A stretch of DNA of 64,000 bases from an uncultured Clostridia bacterium. Lineage in GTDB: Bacteria; Bacillota; Clostridia; Oscillospirales; Ruminococcaceae. This document shows, one piece after another, positions 42,257-50,168 of the stretch. Made by a program: the position numbers and the translations under genes. The DNA is taken from the NCBI GenBank assembly GCA_944386475.1, contig CALXBH010000043.1, positions 1 to 64,000 on the forward strand, given 5' to 3'. Every line of letters begins with the position of its first letter. The first letter of the stretch is position 1. The notes under the pieces are model-generated. The model ran no database searches. It saw only the letters and a list, made by a program, of their open reading frames with translations, and had not been told where the DNA came from.

Positions 42257-43222
42257 TTATTTTTGGTCATAGGAACCATACTCCCGCCAAAGGTCGATCA
42301 TCATTTCATACCGCCTGAGGGGCAGGCCGGTGTAGGCGCAGTTGGAGGTTGAAAAAACATAACCGAACCCCCGCTCCATCCCCTGGCGAAGGGAGCGCAG
42401 GACATCCTCCCGGCACTCCTCATCGGTACCGCTTTGCAAGAGGCCGCAGTTTACGTTCCCCACCAGCGCGATGTTGTCGCCGATGATCTTCCGAACCTCC
42501 GGGATGCTCACCCCGCCCTGAGGGTCCAGGGAATGGAGGGCGTCCGGCCCGCAGTCCGCGATCTGTTTGACAATGGGCATAATGTTGCCGTCGGTGTGCT
42601 TAATGGTATAATACCCCATCTCCCGGTAGCCGTCGATCACCCTTTTTAAATAAGGAGCGATCAGCTCGTCAAACTGTTCCGGGCTGAAAAAGGGATTGGT
42701 GTTAAAGCAGTAGTCGGAGCAGAGGGTAAACCCATCGTGAAGGTGCCCGCCTGCGTTTAATTTCTGCGCAAACTCCAAAGAGGCCTCCAGCCGCCGCTCG
42801 GATTCTTCGTTAAGCCCCTCCGGGTCCTCGAACATCCGCACCGAAAAGTCCATCATGCTGTCCCCGTCCGGAATCGCCCAGGTGGGGTCGCCGTGCATCA
42901 TAATATAGTACTCATCCCCGGATTTTTCCCGGATGGTCTCTAAAAGCCACTGGGTGTTTTCATAGTCCCCGGGATTGGGGTGGACAAAGATGGCGCTGTG
43001 GTCATACCGCTTGGCGGTTTGAATGTAAAGCTCCGCCATTTCATCCATGTGGAGCTTGCGCTCGGTCTGGCTCATCTGGTTCCATTGGTCGTACCGCCGC
43101 TGGTTGGGATGGATTTTGCCAAACGCCTCCATGGTCAGGAAAAACACCAGCTCAAAGGTGGGCACCTGGCCGCCTACAGGCTCACATTTTAAAGTTTTGA
43201 TAAAACGCTCTCGATGGGTCAT
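42257..43222 (-). CDS. Uroporphyrinogen decarboxylase (URO-D) family protein
   Basis: 321 residues with a URO-D/MtaA-type TIM barrel: N-terminal T-H-R-E-R-F-I-K-T-L-K, then Y-Y-T-I-K-H-T-D-G-N-I-M-P-I and D-P-Q-G-G-V-S, the regions around the substrate or zinc site. No heme genes are nearby, and such orphan members in gut Clostridia are more often corrinoid methyltransferase-like or of unknown role than heme enzymes. AAAGG lies about 11 bases upstream. Monocistronic. Confidence 0.75.
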   Translation of the reverse strand: MTHRERFIKTLKCEPVGGQVPTFELVFFLTMEAFGKIHPNQRRYDQWNQMSQTERKLHMDEMAELYIQTAKRYDHSAIFVHPNPGDYENTQWLLETIREKSGDEYYIMMHGDPTWAIPDGDSMMDFSVRMFEDPEGLNEESERRLEASLEFAQKLNAGGHLHDGFTLCSDYCFNTNPFFSPEQFDELIAPYLKRVIDGYREMGYYTIKHTDGNIMPIVKQIADCGPDALHSLDPQGGVSIPEVRKIIGDNIALVGNVNCGLLQSGTDEECREDVLRSLRQGMERGFGYVFSTSNCAYTGLPLRRYEMMIDLWREYGSYDQK

Positions 43223-43550
43223 AAAAACCCCGCCTTTCCTAGGCTTTTACAGCCTGCTTTAAAAATTTATTGCATGATTGCGTTTGCTATTGTAGCAAAT
43301 CAGATGGCCAATGCAAGAGGTTTTTAGAAAATAATTTGTTTTTGTAGGATTGCTTAAACCAAACCCGTATTTTTTATGAAACATCCCATGTTTCCACAGA
43401 CACTTTTTCATAAGAATCGCTCTTTCCTCTCAAAAGCCTTCTAATTTCCTCCCCGCGCGTATATACTGGATATGCAGGCGGCCGTCTTGTCCTAACCGGT
43501 TCCATCTCTTTTTATCCCTGATTTTCCCGGGATTTTCATGGGAAAAGGAA
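43223..43550. other. Intergenic stretch before ddl
   Basis: No gene, hairpin or repeat of note seen; AT-rich with several short A/T tracts. Confidence 0.5.
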
Positions 43551-43579
43551 TTGCACTGAAGAGTCAAGTATGATAAAAT
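43551..43579 (+). promoter_or_regulatory. Promoter of the ddl-murI unit
   Basis: TTGCAC, 17-base spacer, TAAAAT. Confidence 0.75.
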
Positions 43580-43628
43580 AGCCTGTGTATCTATCATCAA
43601 TGTAACTGCTTTGGAAGGACTTGTTTTT

Positions 43629-44699
43629 ATGTCGAAAATCCGTGTTGCCGTCCTGTTCGGCGGCGTATCCAGCGAGCATGAGGTTTCCCTGATGTCCGCC
43701 AGCTCGGTCATCCGCAACATCCCCCGGGAAAAATACGAGGTTGTCTGCATCGGCATCACCAAAAAGGGCCGATGGCTGTACTATCCCGGCAGTGTGGAGC
43801 AGATCGAAAGCGGCGAGTGGGAACGCCATCCCGACTGCACCACCGCCGTCATCAGCCCCGACCGTTCCCACCGGGGAATTTTAAAGCTGATGGACGACGG
43901 CAGCTATAATCTGCTGAAGATCGACTGTGTTTTCCCGGTGCTCCACGGCAAAAACGGCGAGGACGGCACCATACAGGGAATGCTGGCGGTGGCGGGGATC
44001 CCCTGCGTAGGCTGCGACACCCTTTCTTCGGCGGACTGCATGGATAAAGAAATCACCCATATTCTTTTGGACACCGCCGGCATCCCCACCGCCCGTTGGC
44101 TGGCCTTTGGCCGCCCGGTGCTGGCCGCCTTTGAGGAGGCCGCCCGGCAGGTGGAAGAAACGCTGGGCTACCCTGTTTTTGTCAAGCCCGCCAACGCCGG
44201 CTCCTCGGTAGGGGTCAACAAGGCGGACAACCGGGCGGAGCTGAAAGAAGCCATGAAGATCGCCTTTACCCACGACCAAAAAGTCCTGGTGGAGGAGCGC
44301 ATCTTTGGCCGGGAGGTGGAATGCGCCGTGCTGGGGAACGATTCTCCCGCCGCCGCCCTTCCCGGAGAGATTACTTCTTGTAATGAGTTTTACGATTATG
44401 ACGCTAAGTATATTTTAGGGGACAGCGTGCTGCACATCCCCGCCCGGGTCACCGACGAGCAGGCGGAGCTTTTGCGGCAAACCGCTGTGAAGGCCTTTGT
44501 CCGTATGGGCTGCTCCGGCCTTGCCCGGGTGGACTTTTTTGTGCAGGACGACGGGAAGATTTTGTTAAACGAGCTTAACACCATCCCCGGCTTTACCTCC
44601 ATCAGCATGTACGCCAAGCTGTGGGAGGCCTCCGGGATCCCCTACTCCGAACTTATCGACCGGCTGATTACGCTGGCCATCGAACGGGCGGATTCGTAA
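43629..44699 (+). CDS. ddl: D-alanine--D-alanine ligase
   Basis: ATP-grasp enzyme joining two D-Ala for the wall precursor; 356 residues. V-L-F-G-G-V-S-S-E-H-E-V-S at the start, L-H-G-K-N-G-E-D-G-T-I-Q-G, Y-P-V-F-V-K-P-A-N-A-G-S-S-V-G-V and L-L-N-E-L-N-T-I-P-G-F-T are all family signatures. Tyr in I-P-Y-S-E-L suggests the standard D-Ala-D-Ala type, not checked further. ATG chosen eight bases after GGAAGG. MurI follows 43 bases later. Confidence 0.96.
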   Translation: MSKIRVAVLFGGVSSEHEVSLMSASSVIRNIPREKYEVVCIGITKKGRWLYYPGSVEQIESGEWERHPDCTTAVISPDRSHRGILKLMDDGSYNLLKIDCVFPVLHGKNGEDGTIQGMLAVAGIPCVGCDTLSSADCMDKEITHILLDTAGIPTARWLAFGRPVLAAFEEAARQVEETLGYPVFVKPANAGSSVGVNKADNRAELKEAMKIAFTHDQKVLVEERIFGREVECAVLGNDSPAAALPGEITSCNEFYDYDAKYILGDSVLHIPARVTDEQAELLRQTAVKAFVRMGCSGLARVDFFVQDDGKILLNELNTIPGFTSISMYAKLWEASGIPYSELIDRLITLAIERADS

Positions 44700-44742
44700 T
44701 CTTCTCTGCCTGTTTTATCCTAAAAGGAAAGGTGTGTATCCC

Positions 44743-45573
44743 ATGGACCAACGGCCTATCGGCGTTTTTGACTCCGGCCTTGGCGGCCTGACCGTCGTCA
44801 AGGAGCTGGTAAAACTTCTGCCCCACGAAAATATCGTCTATTTCGGCGACATCGGCCGGGTTCCCTACGGCACCCGCGGCCGGGCGATCATTCAAAAATA
44901 CGCCATGCAGGATATCGCCTTTTTGCTGCAAAAAGACGTAAAAATGGTGATCGCCGCCTGCGGAACGGTCAGCGCCATTTTGCCCAAAGAGACGGTAAAA
45001 AGCTTTACCTTTCCCTACAGCGGCGTGGTAAAGCCCGCCGTGCAGGCCGCCTGCGCCGCCACCGTCACCGGCCGGATCGGCGTCATCGGCACCAGCGCCA
45101 CCATTAAAAGCGGCGCCTACGGGAAGGAGATCCGGGCCATCCGCCCGGACGCGGTGGTCATCGGCAACGCCTGCCCGCTGTTCGTCCCGCTGGTGGAAAA
45201 CGGCTTTATCGGCCCGGACAACCAGGTCACCCAACTGGTGGCCCGGCAGTATTTAGCCCCTATTTTGGAAAACAAAGTGGACACACTGATTTTAGGCTGC
45301 ACCCACTACCCCATCATCAAACGGATTATCGGGGAGATCGTGGGGGAGGACATCACCCTCATCGACCCGGGCAAGGAGACCGCCCGGCACGCTGCGGCTC
45401 TGCTGCAATCTCAGGGTCTTTTATCCGACCGGAAGGCGCCGGGGGAATGCGCCTATTATGTCAGCGACACCGCCGATATTTTTGAGCAGACCGCCAGCAT
45501 CTTTCTGCAAACCGACTCGGTGACCGGGCATATCGAACAGGTGGACCTGGACAGCTTGCAGCCAACCGTATAA
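44743..45573 (+). CDS. murI: Glutamate racemase
   Basis: Makes D-glutamate for peptidoglycan; 276 residues. F-D-S-G-L-G-G-L-T-V and the second catalytic cysteine L-G-C-T-H-Y-P are standard. The first catalytic Cys73 lies in A-A-C-G-T-V-S, where most racemases have A-C-N-T-A-S, so the adjacent Asn is Gly. ATG chosen with AAAGG about ten bases upstream; a GTG three codons earlier is the alternative. Same operon as ddl. Confidence 0.92.
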   Translation: MDQRPIGVFDSGLGGLTVVKELVKLLPHENIVYFGDIGRVPYGTRGRAIIQKYAMQDIAFLLQKDVKMVIAACGTVSAILPKETVKSFTFPYSGVVKPAVQAACAATVTGRIGVIGTSATIKSGAYGKEIRAIRPDAVVIGNACPLFVPLVENGFIGPDNQVTQLVARQYLAPILENKVDTLILGCTHYPIIKRIIGEIVGEDITLIDPGKETARHAAALLQSQGLLSDRKAPGECAYYVSDTADIFEQTASIFLQTDSVTGHIEQVDLDSLQPTV

Positions 45574-45595
45574 TAAGAAAGGGCATAGCAGCAAC

Positions 45596-46027
45596 ATGAA
45601 AAAGGATGTTTTAATCACCATCAAGGGTACCCAGCAGGTGGAAGAGGAATCCGACAGCACAGAACTGTTTACAATCGGTACATTTGATAAAATAAAAAAC
45701 AAAGTGTATATTACCTATGAGGAAAGCGAGACCACCGGCTTTCAGGACTGCCGCACGACCTTGAAGATCGACGGCGACCAATCGGTTACCATGCTGCGCA
45801 GCGGGACCTCCCGCTCCCAACTGGTCATCGAGCGCGGGAAGCGCAACGTAGGATACTACGGCTTCCCGGAAGGGGATTTAATCATCGGGGTCACCGCCCG
45901 GGAGATCCGAGCGAACTTTGGAGAGGACGGCGGCAGTTTGTACTGCCGGTATGACCTGGATATCAACTCCGCGGTGATGAGTAAAAATGAACTGTATGTG
46001 GACGTAAAACCCAATACGCCCCAATAA
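45596..46027 (+). CDS. DUF1934 (YwiB-like) beta-barrel protein
   Basis: 143 residues, all beta by pattern: V-L-I-T-I-K-G-T-Q, V-Y-I-T-Y-E-E-S-E-T-T-G, S-G-T-S-R-S-Q-L-V-I-E, L-Y-C-R-Y-D-L-D-I-N. This is the DUF1934/YwiB family, a lipocalin-like barrel of unknown function that in Bacillus also lies directly upstream of argS. AAGGGC lies ten bases upstream. Part of the ddl-to-argS unit. Confidence 0.85.
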   Translation: MKKDVLITIKGTQQVEEESDSTELFTIGTFDKIKNKVYITYEESETTGFQDCRTTLKIDGDQSVTMLRSGTSRSQLVIERGKRNVGYYGFPEGDLIIGVTAREIRANFGEDGGSLYCRYDLDINSAVMSKNELYVDVKPNTPQ

Positions 46028-46074
46028 AAACGACATTAATAAGACATCAATAAAAGAATAGGATGAGAAAAGTT

Positions 46075-47763
46075 ATGACAAACCCAATCAAAGAAGCCAG
46101 CGCCGCTTTGCGGGAGGTTATTTTAGCCGCAGCCGGACGGGCTGTGGCGGAAAACCTTCTGCCCGGCGAGCCGCTCCCTGATTTTACCATTGAGATCCCC
46201 GCGGACACAAGCCACGGGGACTTCGCCACCAACATCGCCATGGCCAGCGCCCGGGCCTTTAAAATGGCCCCCCGCAAAATCGCGGAGCTGCTCACAAGCC
46301 AGATGGTGTTAGACGGCACCCCCTTTGACCGGTATGAAATCGCCGGCCCCGGTTTTATCAACTTCTTTTTAAAGCCCCAGTGGTTTGCCTCGGTGGTGCG
46401 CACGGTGGAGCAGGAAGGGGAAAGCTATGGCCGCTCGGATTACGGCCAGGGCAAAAAAGTGCTGGTGGAATTTGTCTCCGCCAACCCCACCGGCCCCATG
46501 CACATCGGCAACGCCCGGGGCGGCGCCATCGGCGACGGGCTGGCCTCGGTGCTCAGCTGGGCGGGCTACCAGGTAAAGCGGGAGTTTTACGTCAACGACG
46601 CCGGCAACCAGATCGCCAAATTCGGCGTCTCCTTAGAGGCCCGGTATTTACAAATCTATGACCCGTCGGCGGAGATGCCCGAGGACGCCTACCAGGGCGC
46701 GGACATTGTGGAGCACGCCAAAAACTTCGCCGCCATCCACGGGGACAAGTACGTCTCCGCCACCCCGGAAGAGCGCCGGGAAGCTTTGGTGGCTTATGCC
46801 CTTCCTTTAAATATCGAAGGGCTCAAACGGGACCTTTTAAAATACCGGATCGAATATGACAACTGGTTTTTGGAATCCACCCTGCATAAAAACGGCGCGG
46901 TGGACAAGGTGATCGCCTTACTAAAGGATAAAGGCGCCACCTATGAACACGAAGGCGCTTTGTGGTTTAAAGCCACCGATTACGGCGCCGATCAGGATTT
47001 TGTGCTGGTGCGGCAAAACGGCATCCCCACCTATGTGGTGCCGGACATCGCCTACCACTATGACAAACTGGTGACCCGGGGCTTTGATATCGCCATCGAC
47101 GTGCTGGGAGCCGACCACCACGGTTATGTCCCCCGCTTGAAAGCGGCGCTGACCGCCCTTGGCATCGACGCGAACCGCCTGAATGTGGTGCTGATGCAGA
47201 TGGTGCGCCTAGTGCGGGACGGGGAGGTCATCAAGGCCAGCAAACGAAGCGGCAAGGCCATCACCCTGGTCACCCTGCTGGACGAAGTGCCCATCGACGC
47301 CGCCCGGTTTTTCTTTAACCTCAGGGAGGCAAACTCCCACTTTGATTTTGACCTGGATCTGGCAGTGGAGCAGTCCTCCCAAAACCCGGTGTACTATGTC
47401 CAGTACGCCCATGCCCGGATCTGCAGCATTTTAAAAAGCCTTACTTCCGACGGCATCACCCGCCGGAAGCCCTCTTTGGAGGAGCTTTCCCTGCTGACCG
47501 CGCCGGAGGAAACAGAGCTTATCCGCCATCTGGCCAACCTCCCCGGGGAGATTATCGAGGCCGCCAAAAACTATGACCCCGCCCGGATGACCCGGTATTC
47601 CATGGAGCTTGCCACCAAGTTCCACAAATTCTACAACGCCTGCCGGGTTAAATGCGAGGATGAGCCGCTGATGCAGGCGCGCCTTTCCCTGTGCACCGGT
47701 GTGAAAACCGTGCTGCACAATGTGCTGACCATGCTGAAAATCGACGCGCCGGAGTCGATGTAG
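46075..47763 (+). CDS. argS: Arginyl-tRNA synthetase
   Basis: Class I synthetase for tRNA-Arg; 562 residues. N-terminal Add-1 domain, HIGH-like motif N-P-T-G-P-M-H-I-G-N-A-R-G-G, R-Q-N-G-I-P-T-Y and D-V-L-G-A-D-H-H-G, a KMSKS-like K-A-S-K-R-S-G-K-A-I-T-L, and the anticodon-binding C-terminal domain. Two in-frame ATGs four codons apart; I prefer the second, 11 bases after AGGA. Confidence 0.95.
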   Translation: MTNPIKEASAALREVILAAAGRAVAENLLPGEPLPDFTIEIPADTSHGDFATNIAMASARAFKMAPRKIAELLTSQMVLDGTPFDRYEIAGPGFINFFLKPQWFASVVRTVEQEGESYGRSDYGQGKKVLVEFVSANPTGPMHIGNARGGAIGDGLASVLSWAGYQVKREFYVNDAGNQIAKFGVSLEARYLQIYDPSAEMPEDAYQGADIVEHAKNFAAIHGDKYVSATPEERREALVAYALPLNIEGLKRDLLKYRIEYDNWFLESTLHKNGAVDKVIALLKDKGATYEHEGALWFKATDYGADQDFVLVRQNGIPTYVVPDIAYHYDKLVTRGFDIAIDVLGADHHGYVPRLKAALTALGIDANRLNVVLMQMVRLVRDGEVIKASKRSGKAITLVTLLDEVPIDAARFFFNLREANSHFDFDLDLAVEQSSQNPVYYVQYAHARICSILKSLTSDGITRRKPSLEELSLLTAPEETELIRHLANLPGEIIEAAKNYDPARMTRYSMELATKFHKFYNACRVKCEDEPLMQARLSLCTGVKTVLHNVLTMLKIDAPESM

Positions 47764-47837
47764 CCGTTTATCAGACGTTTTCCGGCCTGTTATCAGGCCG
47801 GCCGCCATCTTCTATAAAAAAGGGACGTGAGAATTTC

Positions 47838-49064
47838 ATGGATATCCCCCTTCCTCTGCCGCTTTTGTTAGACGGCGGAACGGGAACCAATTTATTATCA
47901 TACGGATTTACCTTTGACCAGTGCCTCCCCCAGTGGGCTCTGGAACACCCGGCTCAGGTAAAGGCGCTTCAGCAGGCTTATGTGCAGGCGGGCTGCGACG
48001 CTGTTTACGCTCCCACCTTCGGAGGCAGCCGGGCGGCGCTTAGCGCCTTCGGCCTGGAGGATCGCGCCCGGGAGCTTAACCGGGATCTTGTCGCCATGAC
48101 CAAGGAAAACGCCCCGGAGGTTTTGTGCGGAGCGAGTATTTCCCCCACCGGGCTTTCCCTGCACCCCTTTGGCGACGCGGCGATCAGCGAGATGAAAAGC
48201 GTCTTTTCGGAACAGGCGGCCGCCGCCAAAGAGGGCGGCGCGGACTTTTTTGCCATCGAGACCATGACCTCCTTGTCCGAGGCCCGCACCGCCGTGCTGG
48301 CCTGCCGGGAGCTTGATCTTCCCATCTTTGTAACCATGGCGGTGGACGAAGAGGGGAAGGCTCCCTCCGGCGCGTCGGCTTTAGGCTGCCTTATCGTTTT
48401 GCAGGAACTTGGCATTTCCGCTTTCGGCCTTAACTGCGGTGACGGCCCGGATACCTACCCCGCTATTATTGAGGAACTTCACTCTTTTGCCAAGGTGCCG
48501 CTGATTGCCAAACCCAGCGCCGGCCTTCCTCATGACCCTGACTTTACCTATGACCGAACGCCCAGGCAGTTTGCCGAGGATTTTAAACCCATTTTGCAGG
48601 CCGGCGCCCAAATCGCCGGCGGCTGCTGCGGTACCGGGCCGGAGCATCTGGCCGCCCTGCGGGAAACCCTTGACCGCTTTGACTTTTCTCACGTCAGCCG
48701 GGAAAAGGATTATCACGACCTGGTGCTGACAAACGGCCTGCAGACCTTTTCTATCAACGCCGAATCGGTGGATTTCACCGAACCGCTCCCCTGCACGGTG
48801 GATATGGCCGACCAGCTGTTAGCGCTGGAGGAGGACAGCAAGGACGTGATTCTGCTGGAAATTCACTCTCCGGACGATGCCCTTCAGTTTGCCAGAAACG
48901 CCCATATCGCCCAGCTCCCCGTCTGTTTTTCCGCAGACGACGAGCTGTCGTTAAAAACCGCCCTGTATTTGTATCAGGGCCGGGCGCTGGTGGATTCCCA
49001 AAGCCAACTGGACAAAGACGTGCTGCATCAGATTGCCGCCAAATACGGCGCTATTGTGTTTTAA
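47838..49064 (+). CDS. Homocysteine S-methyltransferase domain protein with a truncated pterin-binding-like tail
   Basis: 408 residues. Residues 1-285 are a homocysteine methyltransferase barrel like the MetH N-terminus: D-G-G-T-G-T-N-L, A-P-T-F-G-G-S-R-A, and zinc cysteines in N-C-G-D and G-G-C-C-G-T. The tail (about 305-408) resembles the start of a MetH pterin-binding domain (A-L-Y-L-Y-Q-G-R-A-L-V-D-S and K-Y-G-A-I-V-F), then stops, immediately followed by a terminator hairpin. ATG chosen with AGGGACGTGAG upstream. Probably methylates homocysteine, but the methyl donor is unclear since the folate/cobalamin half is missing. Confidence 0.75.
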   Translation: MDIPLPLPLLLDGGTGTNLLSYGFTFDQCLPQWALEHPAQVKALQQAYVQAGCDAVYAPTFGGSRAALSAFGLEDRARELNRDLVAMTKENAPEVLCGASISPTGLSLHPFGDAAISEMKSVFSEQAAAAKEGGADFFAIETMTSLSEARTAVLACRELDLPIFVTMAVDEEGKAPSGASALGCLIVLQELGISAFGLNCGDGPDTYPAIIEELHSFAKVPLIAKPSAGLPHDPDFTYDRTPRQFAEDFKPILQAGAQIAGGCCGTGPEHLAALRETLDRFDFSHVSREKDYHDLVLTNGLQTFSINAESVDFTEPLPCTVDMADQLLALEEDSKDVILLEIHSPDDALQFARNAHIAQLPVCFSADDELSLKTALYLYQGRALVDSQSQLDKDVLHQIAAKYGAIVF

Positions 49065-49075
49065 AAATACTGTAT

Positions 49076-49118
49076 AAAAGGAGCGCTGCAAAACCTTCCG
49101 TTTTGCAGCGCTCCTTTT
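49076..49118. terminator. Bidirectional hairpin terminator (hairpin family member)
   Basis: Perfect 19-base arms AAAAGGAGCGCTGCAAAAC and complement with CTTCC loop, between convergent genes. Confidence 0.9.
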
Positions 49119-49162
49119 GTTTATTTAAAGCATCCTTGCCGCAGAACGCTCCCCCTCGTCGG

Positions 49163-50005
49163 TTATCCAAGTTGATGACACATCAATTTTTTGTATGCCG
49201 TCGGCGAATACCCCGTCTTTTTCTTAAACTGCTGCGAAAAATAAAAGGGGTTTGTGTATCTAAGCTGCTGGCTTATTTCCGCTACGCTCAAATCGGTTGA
49301 CAAAAGCAGATGGATGGCCTCGTTTAATTTCAGCGAATAATAGTACTGCATAGGCGTGATCGTCAAATTGGCTTTAAAGATTCTAATCAGGTGATACGAG
49401 GTGATCCCCAGACGGCTGCAAATATCCTCTAAGGTAATGTTGTTGTAGATGTTCGTTTTCATGATCTCCACCGCTTCTTTGATATAAAGGTTATCATGCT
49501 CCGACCGGGGGGTGAGCGTCCCGATCAGGTTCAACATGGCGAGTTGAAATAAACTGCATGCCTTGTGCACGTCAATGGCGTTGGAAAAATTCTGAAGGAC
49601 ATAAATAATATAGTGCAGTTCTTCCGCAAAATGCTGGTAATTCTGCAAGTGGAACACATGGTCAAGGCCGTATTTTTCCAGGCAGTCTGATAAATACCGC
49701 ACCCCTTCCCCAGTGAAATGCGCCCATAAAATCGTCCACAGCCGGTCGTTTTTCGATCCGTACTTATGGGCGCAGTCCGGCTCTAAAAACGCAACGTCCC
49801 CCTGTTTTAGCACATAGTGTTTTCCTTTATACTCTACATAGCCGCATCCGTCCATACACAAAATGATAATTGCCTCTTGAGTACCCATCCGTTGCATATT
49901 CGGGTGTTTCGGCTTTTCGTAATATCCGATTTTGCGCACCGTAAAGGCGTGTTTATAATCCAATGATTCGATCATCTGATCCGGCAAAAGAACGTTAACC
50001 TCCAT
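49163..50005 (-). CDS. AraC-family transcriptional regulator
   Basis: 280 residues: cupin-like sensor domain (about 10-150, with G-C-G-Y-V-E-Y-K-G-K-H-Y-V-L-K-Q-G-D-V and P-D-C-A-H-K-Y) and a C-terminal double HTH (N-N-I-T-L-E-D-I-C-S-R-L-G-I-T-S, S-V-A-E-I-S-Q-Q-L-R-Y-T-N-P-F-Y-F-S-Q-Q-F-K-K). Cupin AraC proteins sense sugars; divergent placement implies it controls the large glycoside hydrolase. ATG chosen with GGGAGG eight bases upstream. Confidence 0.9.
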   Translation of the reverse strand: MEVNVLLPDQMIESLDYKHAFTVRKIGYYEKPKHPNMQRMGTQEAIIILCMDGCGYVEYKGKHYVLKQGDVAFLEPDCAHKYGSKNDRLWTILWAHFTGEGVRYLSDCLEKYGLDHVFHLQNYQHFAEELHYIIYVLQNFSNAIDVHKACSLFQLAMLNLIGTLTPRSEHDNLYIKEAVEIMKTNIYNNITLEDICSRLGITSYHLIRIFKANLTITPMQYYYSLKLNEAIHLLLSTDLSVAEISQQLRYTNPFYFSQQFKKKTGYSPTAYKKLMCHQLG

Positions 50006-50027
50006 TTTTGGCGCCTCCCTCATCATT

Positions 50028-50055
50028 ATTATATAAAATAATATATAAATGTCAA
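50028..50055 (-). promoter_or_regulatory. Promoter of the AraC gene, overlapping an AT-rich dyad
   Basis: TTGACA, 16-base spacer, TATAAT. An imperfect dyad ATATAAAT/ATTTATAT straddles the -35 (50043-50064). The facing hydrolase promoter has a good -10 (TATACT, 50109-50114) but a poor -35, as expected for activator-dependent transcription. Confidence 0.6.
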
Positions 50056-50168
50056 TTATTTATATGTGCAATGCAATTATTGATATTCAAACCTCCTCGC
50101 CCAGCTTGTATACTGTAGTAGACAGGAGCGGTAAATCCCATAACCGCCAAGCAACAGGAGGTGCTTTT

